Origin: Symbiodinium natans
Taxonomy: Eukaryota > Sar > Dinophyceae > Suessiales > Symbiodiniaceae
Assembly (NCBI GenBank): GCA_905221605.1
Contig: CAJNDS010002757.1
Location: 1,096,908-1,160,907 of the forward strand
Direction of reading: 5' to 3'
Length of the DNA stretch: 64,000 bases
Position 1 is the first letter of the stretch; every line of letters begins with the position of its first letter. The translations under genes and the position numbers were made by a program. Of this stretch, positions 11,161 to 22,320 are shown in pieces. Below the pieces are notes generated by a model that worked only from the letters and a program-made list of their open reading frames with translations, was not told the DNA's origin and made no database searches.

Positions 11161-11225
11161 CTGACGCCGCCCTGCTACCGCTGGGGTCGGCGGATAAACC
11201 CTAGACCCGAAGCCGCTAAGCCAAG

Positions 11226-11284
11226 GAGCCTCCCTGGCCAGATCAACAAGGAGCCATCTGGCGACGCGTCCGACGTCGTCCATG
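11226..11284 (+). CDS. exon island
   Basis: GCCAAG acceptor, one base plus SLPGQINKEPSGDASDVVH, then CATG|GTGCCA (GT donor). C-rich repeat before, G-rich repeat after. Unrecognised; could encode a disordered N-terminal region of the channel gene. Confidence 0.4.
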
Positions 11285-11772
11285 GTGCCACTGGGCTTGG
11301 AGTTCGGGGACTTAGGGTTTAAGGGGTTTATGGGGTTTATAGGGCTTCACAGGGTTTAGAGAGTTGAGAGGGTTTGGGTTTTTAGGGTGTGGGGTTCCGA
11401 GTTGGAGGGCTTGGGTGCGCCCGTGTGTCCTCCCACGTAACCTCGACGAATATAAAACCCCTATAAGCACTGCAGAACCCTCCATAGAACATAAGCCTGC
11501 GAAAAGCTCATAAACTCTGTAAAATCCAGAAGGCCTATAAGTTACTAGGATCGAGTGTAGGATTCAGTTCAAGGGGGGGTTTGGGCGATGGGTGTGTAAG
11601 ATGATGAGGGAGCTTAGGCAGCTTAGGGTGTAGGGTTCGGGGAGCTTAGGGTCCTAGGGTTTAGGGAAACAAATGATGCTCCCTCACACACATCCTCGAA
11701 CTCAACCTCTGAAACCATACAAGCATATTCAAACCTTAAGCCTTCCCCGCTCGACGCTAAACCTCACCCCTA

Positions 11773-11889
11773 AACCCTAAACCCTAAACCCTACCCTAAA
11801 CCCCAAACCCGAAACCCCAAACCCCAAACCCCAAACCCCACACCCCACACCCCACACCCCACACCCCAAACCCCAAACCCCAAACCCCA
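11773..11889 (+). repeat. telomere-like array, CCCTAAA then CCCCACA/CCCCAAA variants
   Basis: The array changes from CCCTAAA to CCCCAAA to CCCCACA and back, as if units were amplified in blocks. Confidence 0.9.
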
Positions 11890-11892
11890 AAG

Positions 11893-11990
11893 GACAGCTC
11901 CAAGAGCATGGACAGCAGCCGCAACCTCTCCAGCCGCTTCAAGCACAACACCCCGCCCAAGACCAAGGCCCACTTGTTGTGGTTGTTTAG
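11893..11990 (+). CDS. exon island, serine-rich
   Basis: Lies between opposed arrays. One frame reads DSSKSMDSSRNLSSRFKH and continues NTPPKTKAHLLW, ending at TTTAG|GTGGGT. Another frame is glutamine/proline-rich and cannot be excluded. A related stretch (SKRNLSKFSPS) is seen near 45250. Perhaps part of the channel N-terminus. Confidence 0.4.
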
Positions 11991-12736
11991 GTGGGTTTAG
12001 GGTTTAGGGTTTAGGGTTTAGGGTTTCCAGGCCTGATGGTTTCGGGTTCTCCCTAATCTTGCAGCGGCCCCCAGAAGCTACTTATGAGCTCATGGGGGCC
12101 ATTAATTTACGAACTTCGTGAATGTAACGAGCGTGCAAAACTCCCAGTACATGCTACTACTTGGGGGGGGGGGGTGAGGTTGTTGTGTTCGATCATTCGC
12201 AAGCTCACACGGTGTGTTCTTCAGCTTTTTGGTTTTCTTGTATTCGCTTCGTTCACCGGCGAGAATCATATTATTACCCTCACGAACTTCCTACTAATGA
12301 GACCTCTGTTCTAGAGCACCAATGGTAGACCACAAAACCCTAAACCCTAAATCCTAAACCCTAAACCCTAAACCCTAAACCCTAAACCCTAAACCGTCAA
12401 TCAGTTGGTGATCCACGCAAGACCCGTACAAACGTGTTCATCTCCTAGTCCAAGAGTGAACCGCCATGCACGAAAGCAGCAGTTGTTAACTGTTCTCAGG
12501 TCCCAAGAAGACGCACCCAGCTCTTCCTAAACCCGGAACCCTAAACCCGAAACCCTGAACCCTAAATCCCAAACCTCAAACCTTCGAGCCGGACCCTCAA
12601 CATTGTTCTCTTTGGGCTTCTAGGGTATAGGGTTTAGAGGGTTTCGGGTTGTAGGGTTTTAGGGTTTAAGGTTTTAGGGCTCAGGATTTTATAGGGTTTA
12701 GGGCTTTAAGCCACAGCCCGAGAATCCCAAGTGCAG

Positions 12737-12814
12737 GCAGTGAGCGTTCGTCGTGCCGACCGTGGTGGGCGAGTCGGCTGTGAGAGCATCGTGCCTGGCT
12801 TTGAATTTGAGCAT
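12737..12814 (+). CDS. exon island beside a MITE
   Basis: GTGCAG acceptor, 26 codons starting AVSVRRADRGGRVGCESI and ending PGFEFEH, then CAT|GTACTA (GT donor). The MITE-like element starts six bases later and so occupies the start of the intron. Unrecognised product. Confidence 0.4.
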
Positions 12815-12820
12815 GTACTA

Positions 12821-12928
12821 CTATCTGCTTAAGAACCCGTATTCCTTATAAGGGTGATATAGGATTATTATTTTCATATGTGTTTTTTTTTTTTTTTTTG
12901 GGGGGGGGGGGGGTTCTTAAGCAAATAG
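12821..12928. mobile_element. MITE-like element, TIR CTATCTGCTTAAGAACCC
   Basis: An 18-bp terminal inverted repeat (17 matches) faces its partner GGGTTCTTAAGCAAATAG at 12911-12928. Inside are an AT-rich stretch, 18 T and 13 G. About 108 bp, no coding capacity. Confidence 0.75.
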
Positions 12929-13171
12929 GAGTTTCGGAGCTAGTGCCAAGCCTTCGTCGATTGGAGGGGGAGGTAAGGCATTCAAAATACAATATCTCCG
13001 CAGGTCTTCAAAGTACCTCTGTGCCTTGTGCAGCCTCTGGCTTGGGATTCGCAGTGACTGCCAGGGTGGTTCATATAAATCTTAATGCCTTCCGGGATTT
13101 TCAGCCCGAAACTCTTTTGGTACCGGCGGGAGTTGGGCTTCGGCATGGGCATCCATCCACCTAAGCCCGAG

Positions 13172-13247
13172 AGCCCAACTGGAAACCCTGAAGGAAGTGG
13201 CGATGGGCTTGCGAGCTCAGCTTTCCGAAGCCAGGCTTCGAGAGAAG
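13172..13247 (+). CDS. coiled-coil exon island
   Basis: One frame reads AQLETLKEVAMGLRAQLSEA then RLREK, a strong coiled coil. It ends at GAGAAG|GCGTTA (GC donor). The acceptor is one of two close AGs, so the left border is approximate. Confidence 0.5.
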
Positions 13248-13675
13248 GCGTTACAGATGGGGTTTACGAGCATAAGGGACCCTCATATAGACCTCCATCT
13301 ACTAGGATCCCCTTATAATAAGGACCCGAATAAGGTACCCTAGTACCCCCATATACCCTTGCCCCCCAAAACAGTCAGGGAGACCCTTCCCCGAACTCTC
13401 TACCAAGACATGGATATGTGTAACTCTGTGTGTGTGTGTGCATGTGCATGTGCCGGCATTTATATAGTTATGCAGGTTGTGTTTTCTGAACTATGTCTTA
13501 GTTCGTTCTTCTTGTTGATGCAATGGTTCTAAGAAGCTAGCATGTTTGTTCGGCTTTGCCACCTACGAACCCCAACCCTCTACATGCCCTACCACAATCA
13601 CCTCGCAACCTTCAGAGTATCAACTTTCAGATTAGCGAAGCCGGACCCTGCACATCAACTCACAAGAAAACCCTA

Positions 13676-13722
13676 AGCCCTAAACCCTAAACCCTAAACC
13701 CTAAACCCTAAACCCTAAACCC
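13676..13722 (+). repeat. telomere-like array, CCCTAAA orientation
   Basis: About six CCCTAAA units. Opposite-orientation units follow at 13868-13927. The bases between (13725-13860) are unique and could hold a short exon I cannot frame. Confidence 0.9.
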
Positions 13723-13969
13723 GGAACCGCTGGAAGATCCTCCAGTGCTTGCAGTGGAGTTCAGGGCTTTGGTTGCACGGCTCAGGGTCTATCTGGGCCC
13801 CTCAAGTAGGGGGCCCGGAGTGGCCCCTTTGTTCCCTTTTCATTTCTGAGGGAAGATCAGGTGCCTTTAGGGTTTAGGGTTTAGGGTTTAGGGTTTAGGA
13901 TTTAGGGTTTAGGGTTTAGGGTTTAGGGAACCCTTTCTCTTCCTTGCGTTACCCTTGCACCAAGCCAAG

Positions 13970-14013
13970 GAAGTCAAGCGGGACCTGAACGCCAGCCAGC
14001 GATGCTTGACCAG
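13970..14013 (+). CDS. exon island, helical
   Basis: GCCAAG acceptor, EVKRDLNASQRCLT plus two bases of an arginine codon, then CAG|GCAAAG (GC donor). Could follow the coiled-coil exon at 13172, but other exons may lie between. Confidence 0.4.
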
Positions 14014-14089
14014 GCAAAGGGCCCCAGGACCCGAAGCCTTAAACGCTAAACCCTCGTTCTGGAACCCTAAACCCTATAGGGTTTAGGTA

Positions 14090-14164
14090 GGGTTTAGGGT
14101 TAAGGGTTAAGGGTTTAGAATTTATAAATTCTAAACCCTGAACCCTTAACCCTAAACCCTAAAC
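14090..14164. repeat. palindrome built from opposed telomere-like repeats
   Basis: TTTAGGG-type units run into the 16-bp perfect palindrome AGAATTTATAAATTCT and out as CCCTAAA-type units, giving a near-perfect hairpin of about 75 nt. Confidence 0.85.
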
Positions 14165-14182
14165 TTATTGTGTTTTGCTCCT

Positions 14183-14310
14183 ATTCAATCCTGAGCCCGA
14201 AAAATAACCTGTTTCTTCTTTATTAAGGGTAATATCGGGATGTGTTGTTTTACCCTCAATTCAATCCTGAACCCGAAAAATACAAATTATTCTTCCTTGT
14301 TCAGGGTAAT
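14183..14310 (+). repeat. imperfect tandem duplication, period about 76-78 nt
   Basis: TTCAATCCTGAGCCCGAAAA followed by a TTCTT stretch and AGGGTAAT occurs at 14185-14233 and again at 14260-14310. AT-rich, non-coding. Bases 14311-15190 hold telomere-like tracts, and an open frame at 14692-14931 that I cannot support. Confidence 0.7.
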
Positions 14311-15201
14311 ACAGGCATTATTATGTATTTATTCTTTTGGGGTTCTTCAGCAAAGAGTAGAACCCTAAACCCTCAGGGGCCAGAGTAGCACTTAACACAC
14401 ACTAGCAGGTTGCCATTGAGGTAAGGCATAGAAAATTGATAAAGCTTGTTTCAGGTTTGGCTTCTAGGGCCCAGCGGAACCCACTTTGTTCCATGTTTTG
14501 GGGGGGCTTAGCCCACGCGACAGTAAATTTTACACTGTTGAGGTTGGCAAGTAGAGACTTCAGCGGGAAGGTTGGAGTCTGGGATCTGCTTGGCCTATGG
14601 GGTTTAGGGGCTAGGGTTTGGGTTGAGGTCTCAGGGTTCAGGGTTTAGGGTTTAGGGTTTAGGGTTTAGGGTTTCGGGTTTTGGGTTCCAGTTGTGCAAG
14701 TACAAGGCCTTCGACCCCGAAACCCCAGAAAGCCTGAACCCGAAAGAAGGTTCGTTCGCAGCCAAAAGTTCGAGTACATCGTTGCCCAAGACTCAGCTTG
14801 GCTACGCGTTTCGGGCTTCGGGCTTTCTGTGTAGTTTGGCGTTACGGGCTTCGGGTCTTGCAAGAGCCGTCAGGAGGGCGTGCGAGGGTTCGCAGCTACT
14901 TGTGTGTTTTCCGAGAGCAGGGGACCCCTGATGTCAAACCCTGAATTCAGAACCCCCCCGAAAAGTACCTCCATGTTAGGAAACCCCAATTCGTGTAACA
15001 AACGTCCCCGAGAGCGCTGGTTTCTGTTGCCCCGGTAAAGGCGACGACCCCAGAGCTTAAGGTTCGTAGTGGTCCCTCCATTAGTCCTTTGAGTTGAGCC
15101 TACCTCATTGCATTTCAGAGCTGGGTTTAGGGGTTAGGATTTAGGGTTTGGGGTTTAGGGTTTTGGGTTTTTTGAATTCCAGCTTGTGGGGCTTTCAAGT
15201 C

Positions 15202-15250
15202 AGGTCATGGTGATCGTGACGCACACGATTCTCGTGGGACGCTGGGCCTC
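15202..15250 (+). CDS. candidate S1 exon of the channel gene
   Basis: AAGTCAG acceptor followed by VMVIVTHTILVGRW, hydrophobic enough for a membrane segment and placed upstream of S2. The right border is not fixed, and one or more exons for the S1-S2 loop must lie between here and 16821. Confidence 0.3.
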
Positions 15251-15279
15251 GTTCACAGCCAGACGGTTGTCCCCAAGCC

Positions 15280-15425
15280 CTGAACCTCAAGCAACCTCCA
15301 AACTTGGACCCCCTAAACCCTTTATGAACCTAAACCCTAAATTTTCAACCCTGACCCTAGACCCCCAAACCCCCCAAACCCCAAACCCCAAACCCCAAAC
15401 CCTAAACCCTAAACCCTAAGCCCTA
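15280..15425 (+). repeat. telomere-like array, CCCTAAA/CCCCAAA
   Basis: C-orientation variants; the bases that follow (15430-15570) are GC-rich and unframed. Confidence 0.85.
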
Positions 15426-16820
15426 ACCCCAAGGACCTCAGAAGCCCTAGAAGCCTGAAACCGAGCCGTTTTTGCGCATCGGCCCGCGGGCCACAGAAGC
15501 CCTCCAGACCCGAAAGTCGCAGTCTTTGAAGCGCTGAGACTGCCTAGGACCCCTCAGAATTTCCGGTTTAGGGTTTTTGGGTTTATGATTTACCTCATCA
15601 GGGCTTCGCCATACTTGGAAACGTTGATCTTCTCAGCGGCCTTGGAAATACATGATCAAGTAATCCCTTGGGATGTGTCATGTCATACTCTCCTTTTTTG
15701 GTTTAGGCTTCAGGGCTTAGGGTTGGGGCCCTTTCATCGTCATAGTGCCACCCAGCATGTCGCTGAAATGTTCGTGAGCAAAAGCTGTGGGGCTCGCAAC
15801 GCCAAGTTCACAAGTAGAACTACATGAACTTGGGGCTTAGCATCCTCTTGCGCCGCGGCGATCATTTGACTCCTAAACCCTAAACCCTAAACCCTAAACC
15901 CCGTTTGCACTGGAGCCAAGGAGCCCAGATTAATTGGATGACCCTCAACGGACGTCCTGACCCCTCCCTTCCATTCCGCTGCCTGGATGCAAGCAACACG
16001 TCAGTTCAGAGGGTTTAGGGTTTAAACCGCTCCCAGCTTTCAGAAGAACCACCCCCCCCCCCCCCCCCCCAACAAAATGCTTAAACAAAAACTCACTCTC
16101 CAAGAAGTCCACGCCCGGACCACAAGCGTTTAAGAACACTCCAGACACCCTCCAAGCCCACTCCGGGACTGGGGGGGGCTAAAACCAAAATTCGAGGACT
16201 GGGGGGGGGGGGGGAAGTGCAGTTGAGGGTTTGGGCCTTGGGTTTCCCACATCAACTTCTTTTTTTCTCCTCACGGCGCATTTCAAGCCTTCGCCCCCCA
16301 CCCCCCCCCCCCTGCGCTGCTCCTCTACAGCATGACAATAGTAGTCCGAGGAATCTTGCACATGATACTCGTATGCTTGCCATGATCTTCCGATGAATCA
16401 AAAGCAGAACTTCCAATTGTTCCAGGATTCCAGGTGCCTAGACCCGTAGGAATCCTAAATCCTAAATCCTAAACTTTAGGGTTTAGGGTTTAGTGTTTAG
16501 GGTTTAGGGTTTAGCGTTTAGGGTTTAGGAATCCTAAATCCTAAACTTTAGGAATCCTGTGGTGTGGGACTCCTGGGGTTTGGCAAGGCTGACGTCTCTC
16601 AAGTCATGTAGTCTTCAAGCTTCATGTCTTTGGGGGCTTGGGCCTCAAAATAGAGCTTCCAGAATTACAATGTTTAGGCCCTGGATGTAGACTTGGCTTC
16701 TTTTTTCTGAAAGACCTGACATGAAACTCATGAAACAACAGAAATGGTCGATGCTCGCAAACCAGTCCAACTGTCTTCCATGTACGCAAACCTCCCGCGG
16801 GCGTAGGTTTCGGGTTTCAG

Positions 16821-16877
16821 GCGTGCTTGACATCATCATCTGCACCTTCTTCGCCATGGAGGCTGCTTGGATTCTCG
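16821..16877 (+). CDS. channel exon: S2 segment
   Basis: TTTCAG acceptor, two bases, VLDIIICTFFAMEAAWIL, one base, then TCG|GAGCGG (GA donor). Hydrophobic with a conserved acidic residue after FFAM, as in S2 of voltage sensors. Joins in phase to 17467. Confidence 0.7.
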
Positions 16878-19800
16878 GAGCGGGTTTTCCTTAACCATAG
16901 AATGGGCTTAGGGTTCGTCGACGACCCAATAGGTAGTGTGGTAATATGGGGTCGTGAGATCCCCATCTTCGCCACCAAAGAACAGAAGCCTACAAACCTA
17001 CAAACCTGAGCACTAAACCGTCAAGAGACGTCACCATCGTTAGCAGGTTGACAGGCAACAGCACGCGACAACCCTCAAAACCCTAGACTTTGCCCAAGAT
17101 GACCCGAAATCCCAGAGCCGAAGCCCTACAACTTAATGGCGCAAAAACTTCAGCCCTGCAGCCTTGAAATGCACGAGACAGACTAAGGCCCAGAGTTGGG
17201 GGGGGGGGGGGGTGGGTTCAGCCCCCAAAAGACAGCCAAGAAACCCTAAAAGCCAAACGCACAAGAATCCTCCTGCAACCGCCCAGAAAACCCCCCTGAA
17301 TCCATTAACCCAGAACCAAGAGAACCAGAATACATGATAATCGCAATAGCAGCCTCAACCCTAAACCCTAAACTCTAAACCCTACATCCTAAACCCTAAA
17401 CCCTAAACCCTACATCCTAAACCCAGTTCCCCCCCCAACCCTTCCAGGTTGCTCTCCGCCTTGCAGTGCACGGGCTGAAGTTCTTCTACATGCCCCTCAG
17501 AGCATCGAAAGACGGAGTCGACCCAAACTTGTGGGCAATTTTTTCTTAAAATGATTTGTTGGGTTTAATTAGGGTTTACCTCGACACCCCCCCCCATCCC
17601 CCCGCCCCCCCGCCCGGAAGAAAACAAGGCGTTGATGGTGCGGGAGTTTTAGGCGCCCAGGGGCCCGTATTGAAGGGAAAGGACCTTGAGAAGGTCACCC
17701 TTGAGAAGGTCACCCTAGCCTCCTACTGCACTGAGCCTCAAGTCACTAAACCCGAAGCTTTAAGGCCACTACTTCCACAGCCTTAAACTCCTAACTAAAC
17801 CCAAAAACTAAAGGCCCCAAGCATTAAACCCCTGAGCCCAAAGCCTCAAGCTATGCAATGATTTGTTGGGGGCTGAGGCGCAGGTCCCGCTTTTCATAGC
17901 CCTCTACCCTAAGCCCTAAACCCAATGAGGCCAATCCCCCCTGTACACTCTATAACCGGCTCGCTTCAGCTCAGGTTGGGCTGGGGATGGAACGCGACCT
18001 GTTTGCAGATGGCTGGTGGCCTTAGGATGGCTCTCTCGACCCTGAACCCGAAGCCCTGAATCCTGAACCCCAAACTTTTGTGGCTTAGGGGAAAGCCCCC
18101 AAGGCGAGTGGACATCGAGCAGAATGTTTTGGGAGCTGCTTGAGACGTGTTTTGTTGTGCACTTTGAAGTCTACAGTCTGTGGGTATGTTCGCACAGGCA
18201 GGAGAACTGTTCATGGCCAATGGCCACATTTCCTCTATCCTCCGGAACTGTATGACTTTGTGTAGTATTTTGTTTGTTACAAAACCAAGGGATGTCTTTT
18301 CACTACGTTGTAACGTGGAGAATAACTATGTCATGGGCGCTTAGTGCCCGGCTTTGTGTGTCGACTATCTCGCCAAACCCTACTCCCGAGACGCGAGCCA
18401 CCAGGTCCTCGACTTTTTCCTGGTGGTTGCGCAGCTAGTGGAGGAGGTGCAGGGGTCTGCACGTGAAAGGGAGAGTTGTTCTACATTGGGATCCTTTGTC
18501 CTTTTTCGGGGATGTTGGTTTCAAGCGGGAGTCTGTTGCGAAAACCCGATCGTGGAGGCCCCTTTTAAGGGCAATAAGCAATACCATGGAACTCGGTGGC
18601 TGGCATCTTCACAAGTCGAGGCTTGTTCGGGGTCAGGGTTCGTCAAATTTCTGGAGGTCGAACCGAGAGGTGGGAAGTGAAGAAAACATCAGGCTCGGCA
18701 AGCGCAGCTTCGCAAACCCTCTTCTTTCCTTTGTTGAAGTCGCCTCCCTTCGCCGAGGTCTGTTTCAGAGGTTTTTGGGCTTACACGGTTCGTCCATGGG
18801 GTACACCCTTGAAGGGTGTCCTGTTTTGCCCCTATCTAAGCCCTCAAAGGCAAATATCCGATGGAGATCCGAAGCCCTTTGCAACCCTCACCGTGTTCGC
18901 TGTAGGTTTGGTGATCGTGACGCCCCAAGACTCTGTAAAGGCCAAAGGCCGCAAACCTTCGCGGAGGGCCTAAACCCTAAACCCTAAACCCTAAGCCCTA
19001 AACCCTAAACCCTAAACCCTAAACCCTAAACCTTAAACCTAAACCCTAAACCCTAAACCCTAAACCCTAAACCCTAAACCCTAAACCCTAAACCCTGAAC
19101 CCTGAACCCTGAACCCTCAACCCTAGACCCTAGACCCTAACCCCTAACCCCTAACCCCTAAACCCCTAAACCCCTAAACCCGAAACCCTAAACCCTAGCT
19201 TTCTGTTGCAAGTGTCATCCTTCCTCCTGGAACGGAAGACCTAAAGTCAACGCTTCCCAGGTTCCTCCGGGGGGGGAGACAAAAGTGACCCGGGGGTTTA
19301 GGGTTTAGGGTTTCAGGGTTTCAGAGTCTCAGGGTTTCAGGGTTTCAGGGTTTCAGGCCTTAGGCTTTATGGCCTATGAACGCTTACCTGGCCCTACAGT
19401 TGACAACCCTATACCGTAGCCCTACAGGCCTTGATCTTGGCGAACAAGGAATCCTCCGGTGTCTTGGCAGCAGCGCTCGGTCACAGGAAAGCGGGTGTTT
19501 CGGTTGGGTGGTGCAAGGCATGGGGTTGAGAAATTAGGGTCTTGATGCTCCCACAAACCACCTCCCCACCTTCTAGGCGTTTGGGCTTTGCAGCACAAAG
19601 TTCCGCGGCGTTTGGCCGCCCACTTAACCGAGGAGTCGTGGATTTTGCTGTCCTGCGCATCGTCCGCACGCCACCTGCCTGCGGACTTGGAGACTTCAAG
19701 AGCATCCCTCAAGCCTCATTCCTAATTCGAAAGTCAAACCCTAAACCCTAAACCCCTAAACCCCTAAACCCCTAAACCCCTAAATTCTAAACCCCTAAAC

Positions 19801-22289
19801 CCCTAAACCCCTAAACCCCTAAACCCCTAAACCCCTAAACCCCTAAACCCCTAAACCCCTAAACCTTAAACCCTAAACCCTACACCCCATGCAGGCCCTG
19901 TGCGCCCTGTGCGGTCCGGGCTCCTTTCTTGGTTTCTTGCGACCAAGAGTCTTATCTGGCAGCCCCGCCCCCCTCCGAAGCACCGAATGGAACCCTGTCC
20001 CTTTCATGTAACCTAGGACCCAAGTACCCTTGAGGATGTCCTATAATAATGTGAACTCCCATACCCTGAAACTTCCCAGCAAACCCAGCATGACCAGAAC
20101 TGCATACACGGATCTGGGCTAGCGGCGAGGGTTTAGGATTAAGGGTTCCTAGGGTTTATCTGGCTTGCAGAGTTGTGAAGCTCTATGGCTCTTTAGGCTG
20201 AAAGGGTTTATGGGGTTCATGAGGTTTCAGGGTTCATAGGGTTTCTGGGGTTTGTGGGGTTTATGTATATCTCCTGTCAGGCTCCGCTTCGCGCGGATCA
20301 TCCGCGTGCTGCGCTTGACCCGCTTCTTTGACGATCTCAGGCGAGGGTCTCTGAGGATACTAAAGGATTGTACTGTACAATTTTATATTTAAAAGGTAAG
20401 GAGTGAACGACGCACGCTTTTAGTTCGTCAAATTCAGGCTTTTAACACGGGGGCAAAGAGGGGTTGTTCAGTCACGATAGTATAAGGTTGTGTTCAGAGA
20501 AGTAACCGGCGATGATACTAAAAGTGTGTGCAATGAAAAGCCCAAGAAAAGACTAATTCAAGGGGGCTCTTCATGCGGGCACACTTAATTAATTATAAAA
20601 TCGTGCGTCCTAAAAGTCCGGGCCCCCAAAAGAAGCCTACATGTCCTGTGAACCATCGGAAAAGTGCCGGTCTCTCTGCAGCCTGTGCCCTGCAAACAGC
20701 TTCCACGGAGTGAACAGGCCTTCCCCTCGAACTGTGGGCAGGGAAAGGGTGCGCGCATAATGGTCAAAGGGTTTAGAGTTCAAGGTCTATAAGGGTACAA
20801 TTGTACTTGGGGTTCCCGAGTGCTGCTTGTGCTTTGAATTAGACTGCCAACATCAATCTTCACGATAGGGTCAGGGGTTGAGGATGTAGGGGGTCTTTCT
20901 TTAGGGACATTCACAGATGGGTAGTTGGGTTTATTCCAAGCCGCTGACAAGACCCTGGTAAAGTGAAACAGCTCACCTGAAACTGTCCTAGAATTCTGGC
21001 TCATCGAAAACCTTGGCGTGTCAGGCGGCTGGTGGCTTGCATGCTCTACTCCGCCAAGTCCTTCATCTGGAGACCCGCTCCGCACCTCATGCCCACCCTC
21101 TACCCCACAACAAACCCCTAAGCCCCAAACCGGCCGCAAAAAACCCTTGACCCTACAGCATAAAACCCTAAGCATACCCGAACTCCCTTCAATGGCTTGG
21201 CAGTTAGGATTTCGGGATGGGGGGTTGGTGTTGAGAGGTGTTCAGGGTGTTGACTGGATTTAGGTGCCCAAGAAGCCGTGTTAAGCGTGCTTTCTAGGTA
21301 CCCAGCACCGACTTTGAGGAATATTCAAGAGCACACCGGCCCCAAACGAGCGACGCCTGTAACAACCTCCCTCCACCCCGCCCCCCCTTCCCCCATCCCA
21401 TGTCGCACACCAGCGAGGTCGGTCTTGTTCGTCTTCTTGCTGGCTGCTCGTTCTGGGAAACCCTAAACCCTAAGCCCTAAATCCTAAATGGGGGTTATCT
21501 GGCTTGGGGCATGGGACCGAGAGTGCCGAGTTGAGGGCCAAAGCTGCGTAGGCTTCGGCATTTGGTTTTGTGAGGTGGCGGATAGGACAGACACAACGCG
21601 CTCCTTAACCCAAACTTGGGATGTTCCGTTGTACTCACACACCTTAGTGGGGATTATCGTAGAAGGTGCTGTAATCCCAAAAAGGGGGAACATCGCAGAC
21701 CCAAAGCCTAAACCCGAAACCTTAAATCTTGAAATGTACCCTAAACCCCAAACCCCAAAACCCCAAAACCCCAAAACCCCAAACCCCAAACCCCAAACCC
21801 TAAACCCTAAACCCTAAACCCTAAACCCTAAACCCTAAACCCTAAGGCAGACAGGAGGGCACTGCGCACAACCAAGGTCTACATCTACGGCTTGTATCTG
21901 ACGCAGTCGGTTCATCTCCATAGGCTGGAAACAGGCAGGACGCCCTTGAACCCCCAAAGCCCCCAGATCCCAAACCCGAAACCAAAGCCCCAAAATCCCA
22001 CAAACCCCAAGCCCTTAAGCCCTTAAGACGCCTCCAACTCTCGGACCCTTACAACCCTTGCAACCCTAAGCCCTCACGGAAAGAACCCTACCAGCGCTGG
22101 AGGCCACAAACCCTTGCAACAACTTAGTTCAACCTTGAAAGCCCTAAAGCCCGAAAGCTCAGCTTTGTGCTAGGTCCGGAGGGCCAGGGGGATGCCATGC
22201 TGGACAAGTACTTCGGGACGGTGGCGGGCCTGGGTTTTGGTCTTCTTCTTCTTCTTCTTCTTCTTCTTCTTCTTCTTTTTCTTGTTCTT

Positions 22290-22320
<31 letters not shown>

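Noticed and set aside
11791-11973. GFGVWGLGF-type proteins, here and at many other places
   Set aside because: These are translations of TTTAGGG/TTTGGGG arrays.
18463-18987. 174-residue plus-strand protein after the S3 exon
   Set aside because: It crosses a dispersed repeat also found at 57197 and has no domain; the real exon here ends near 18446-18454.
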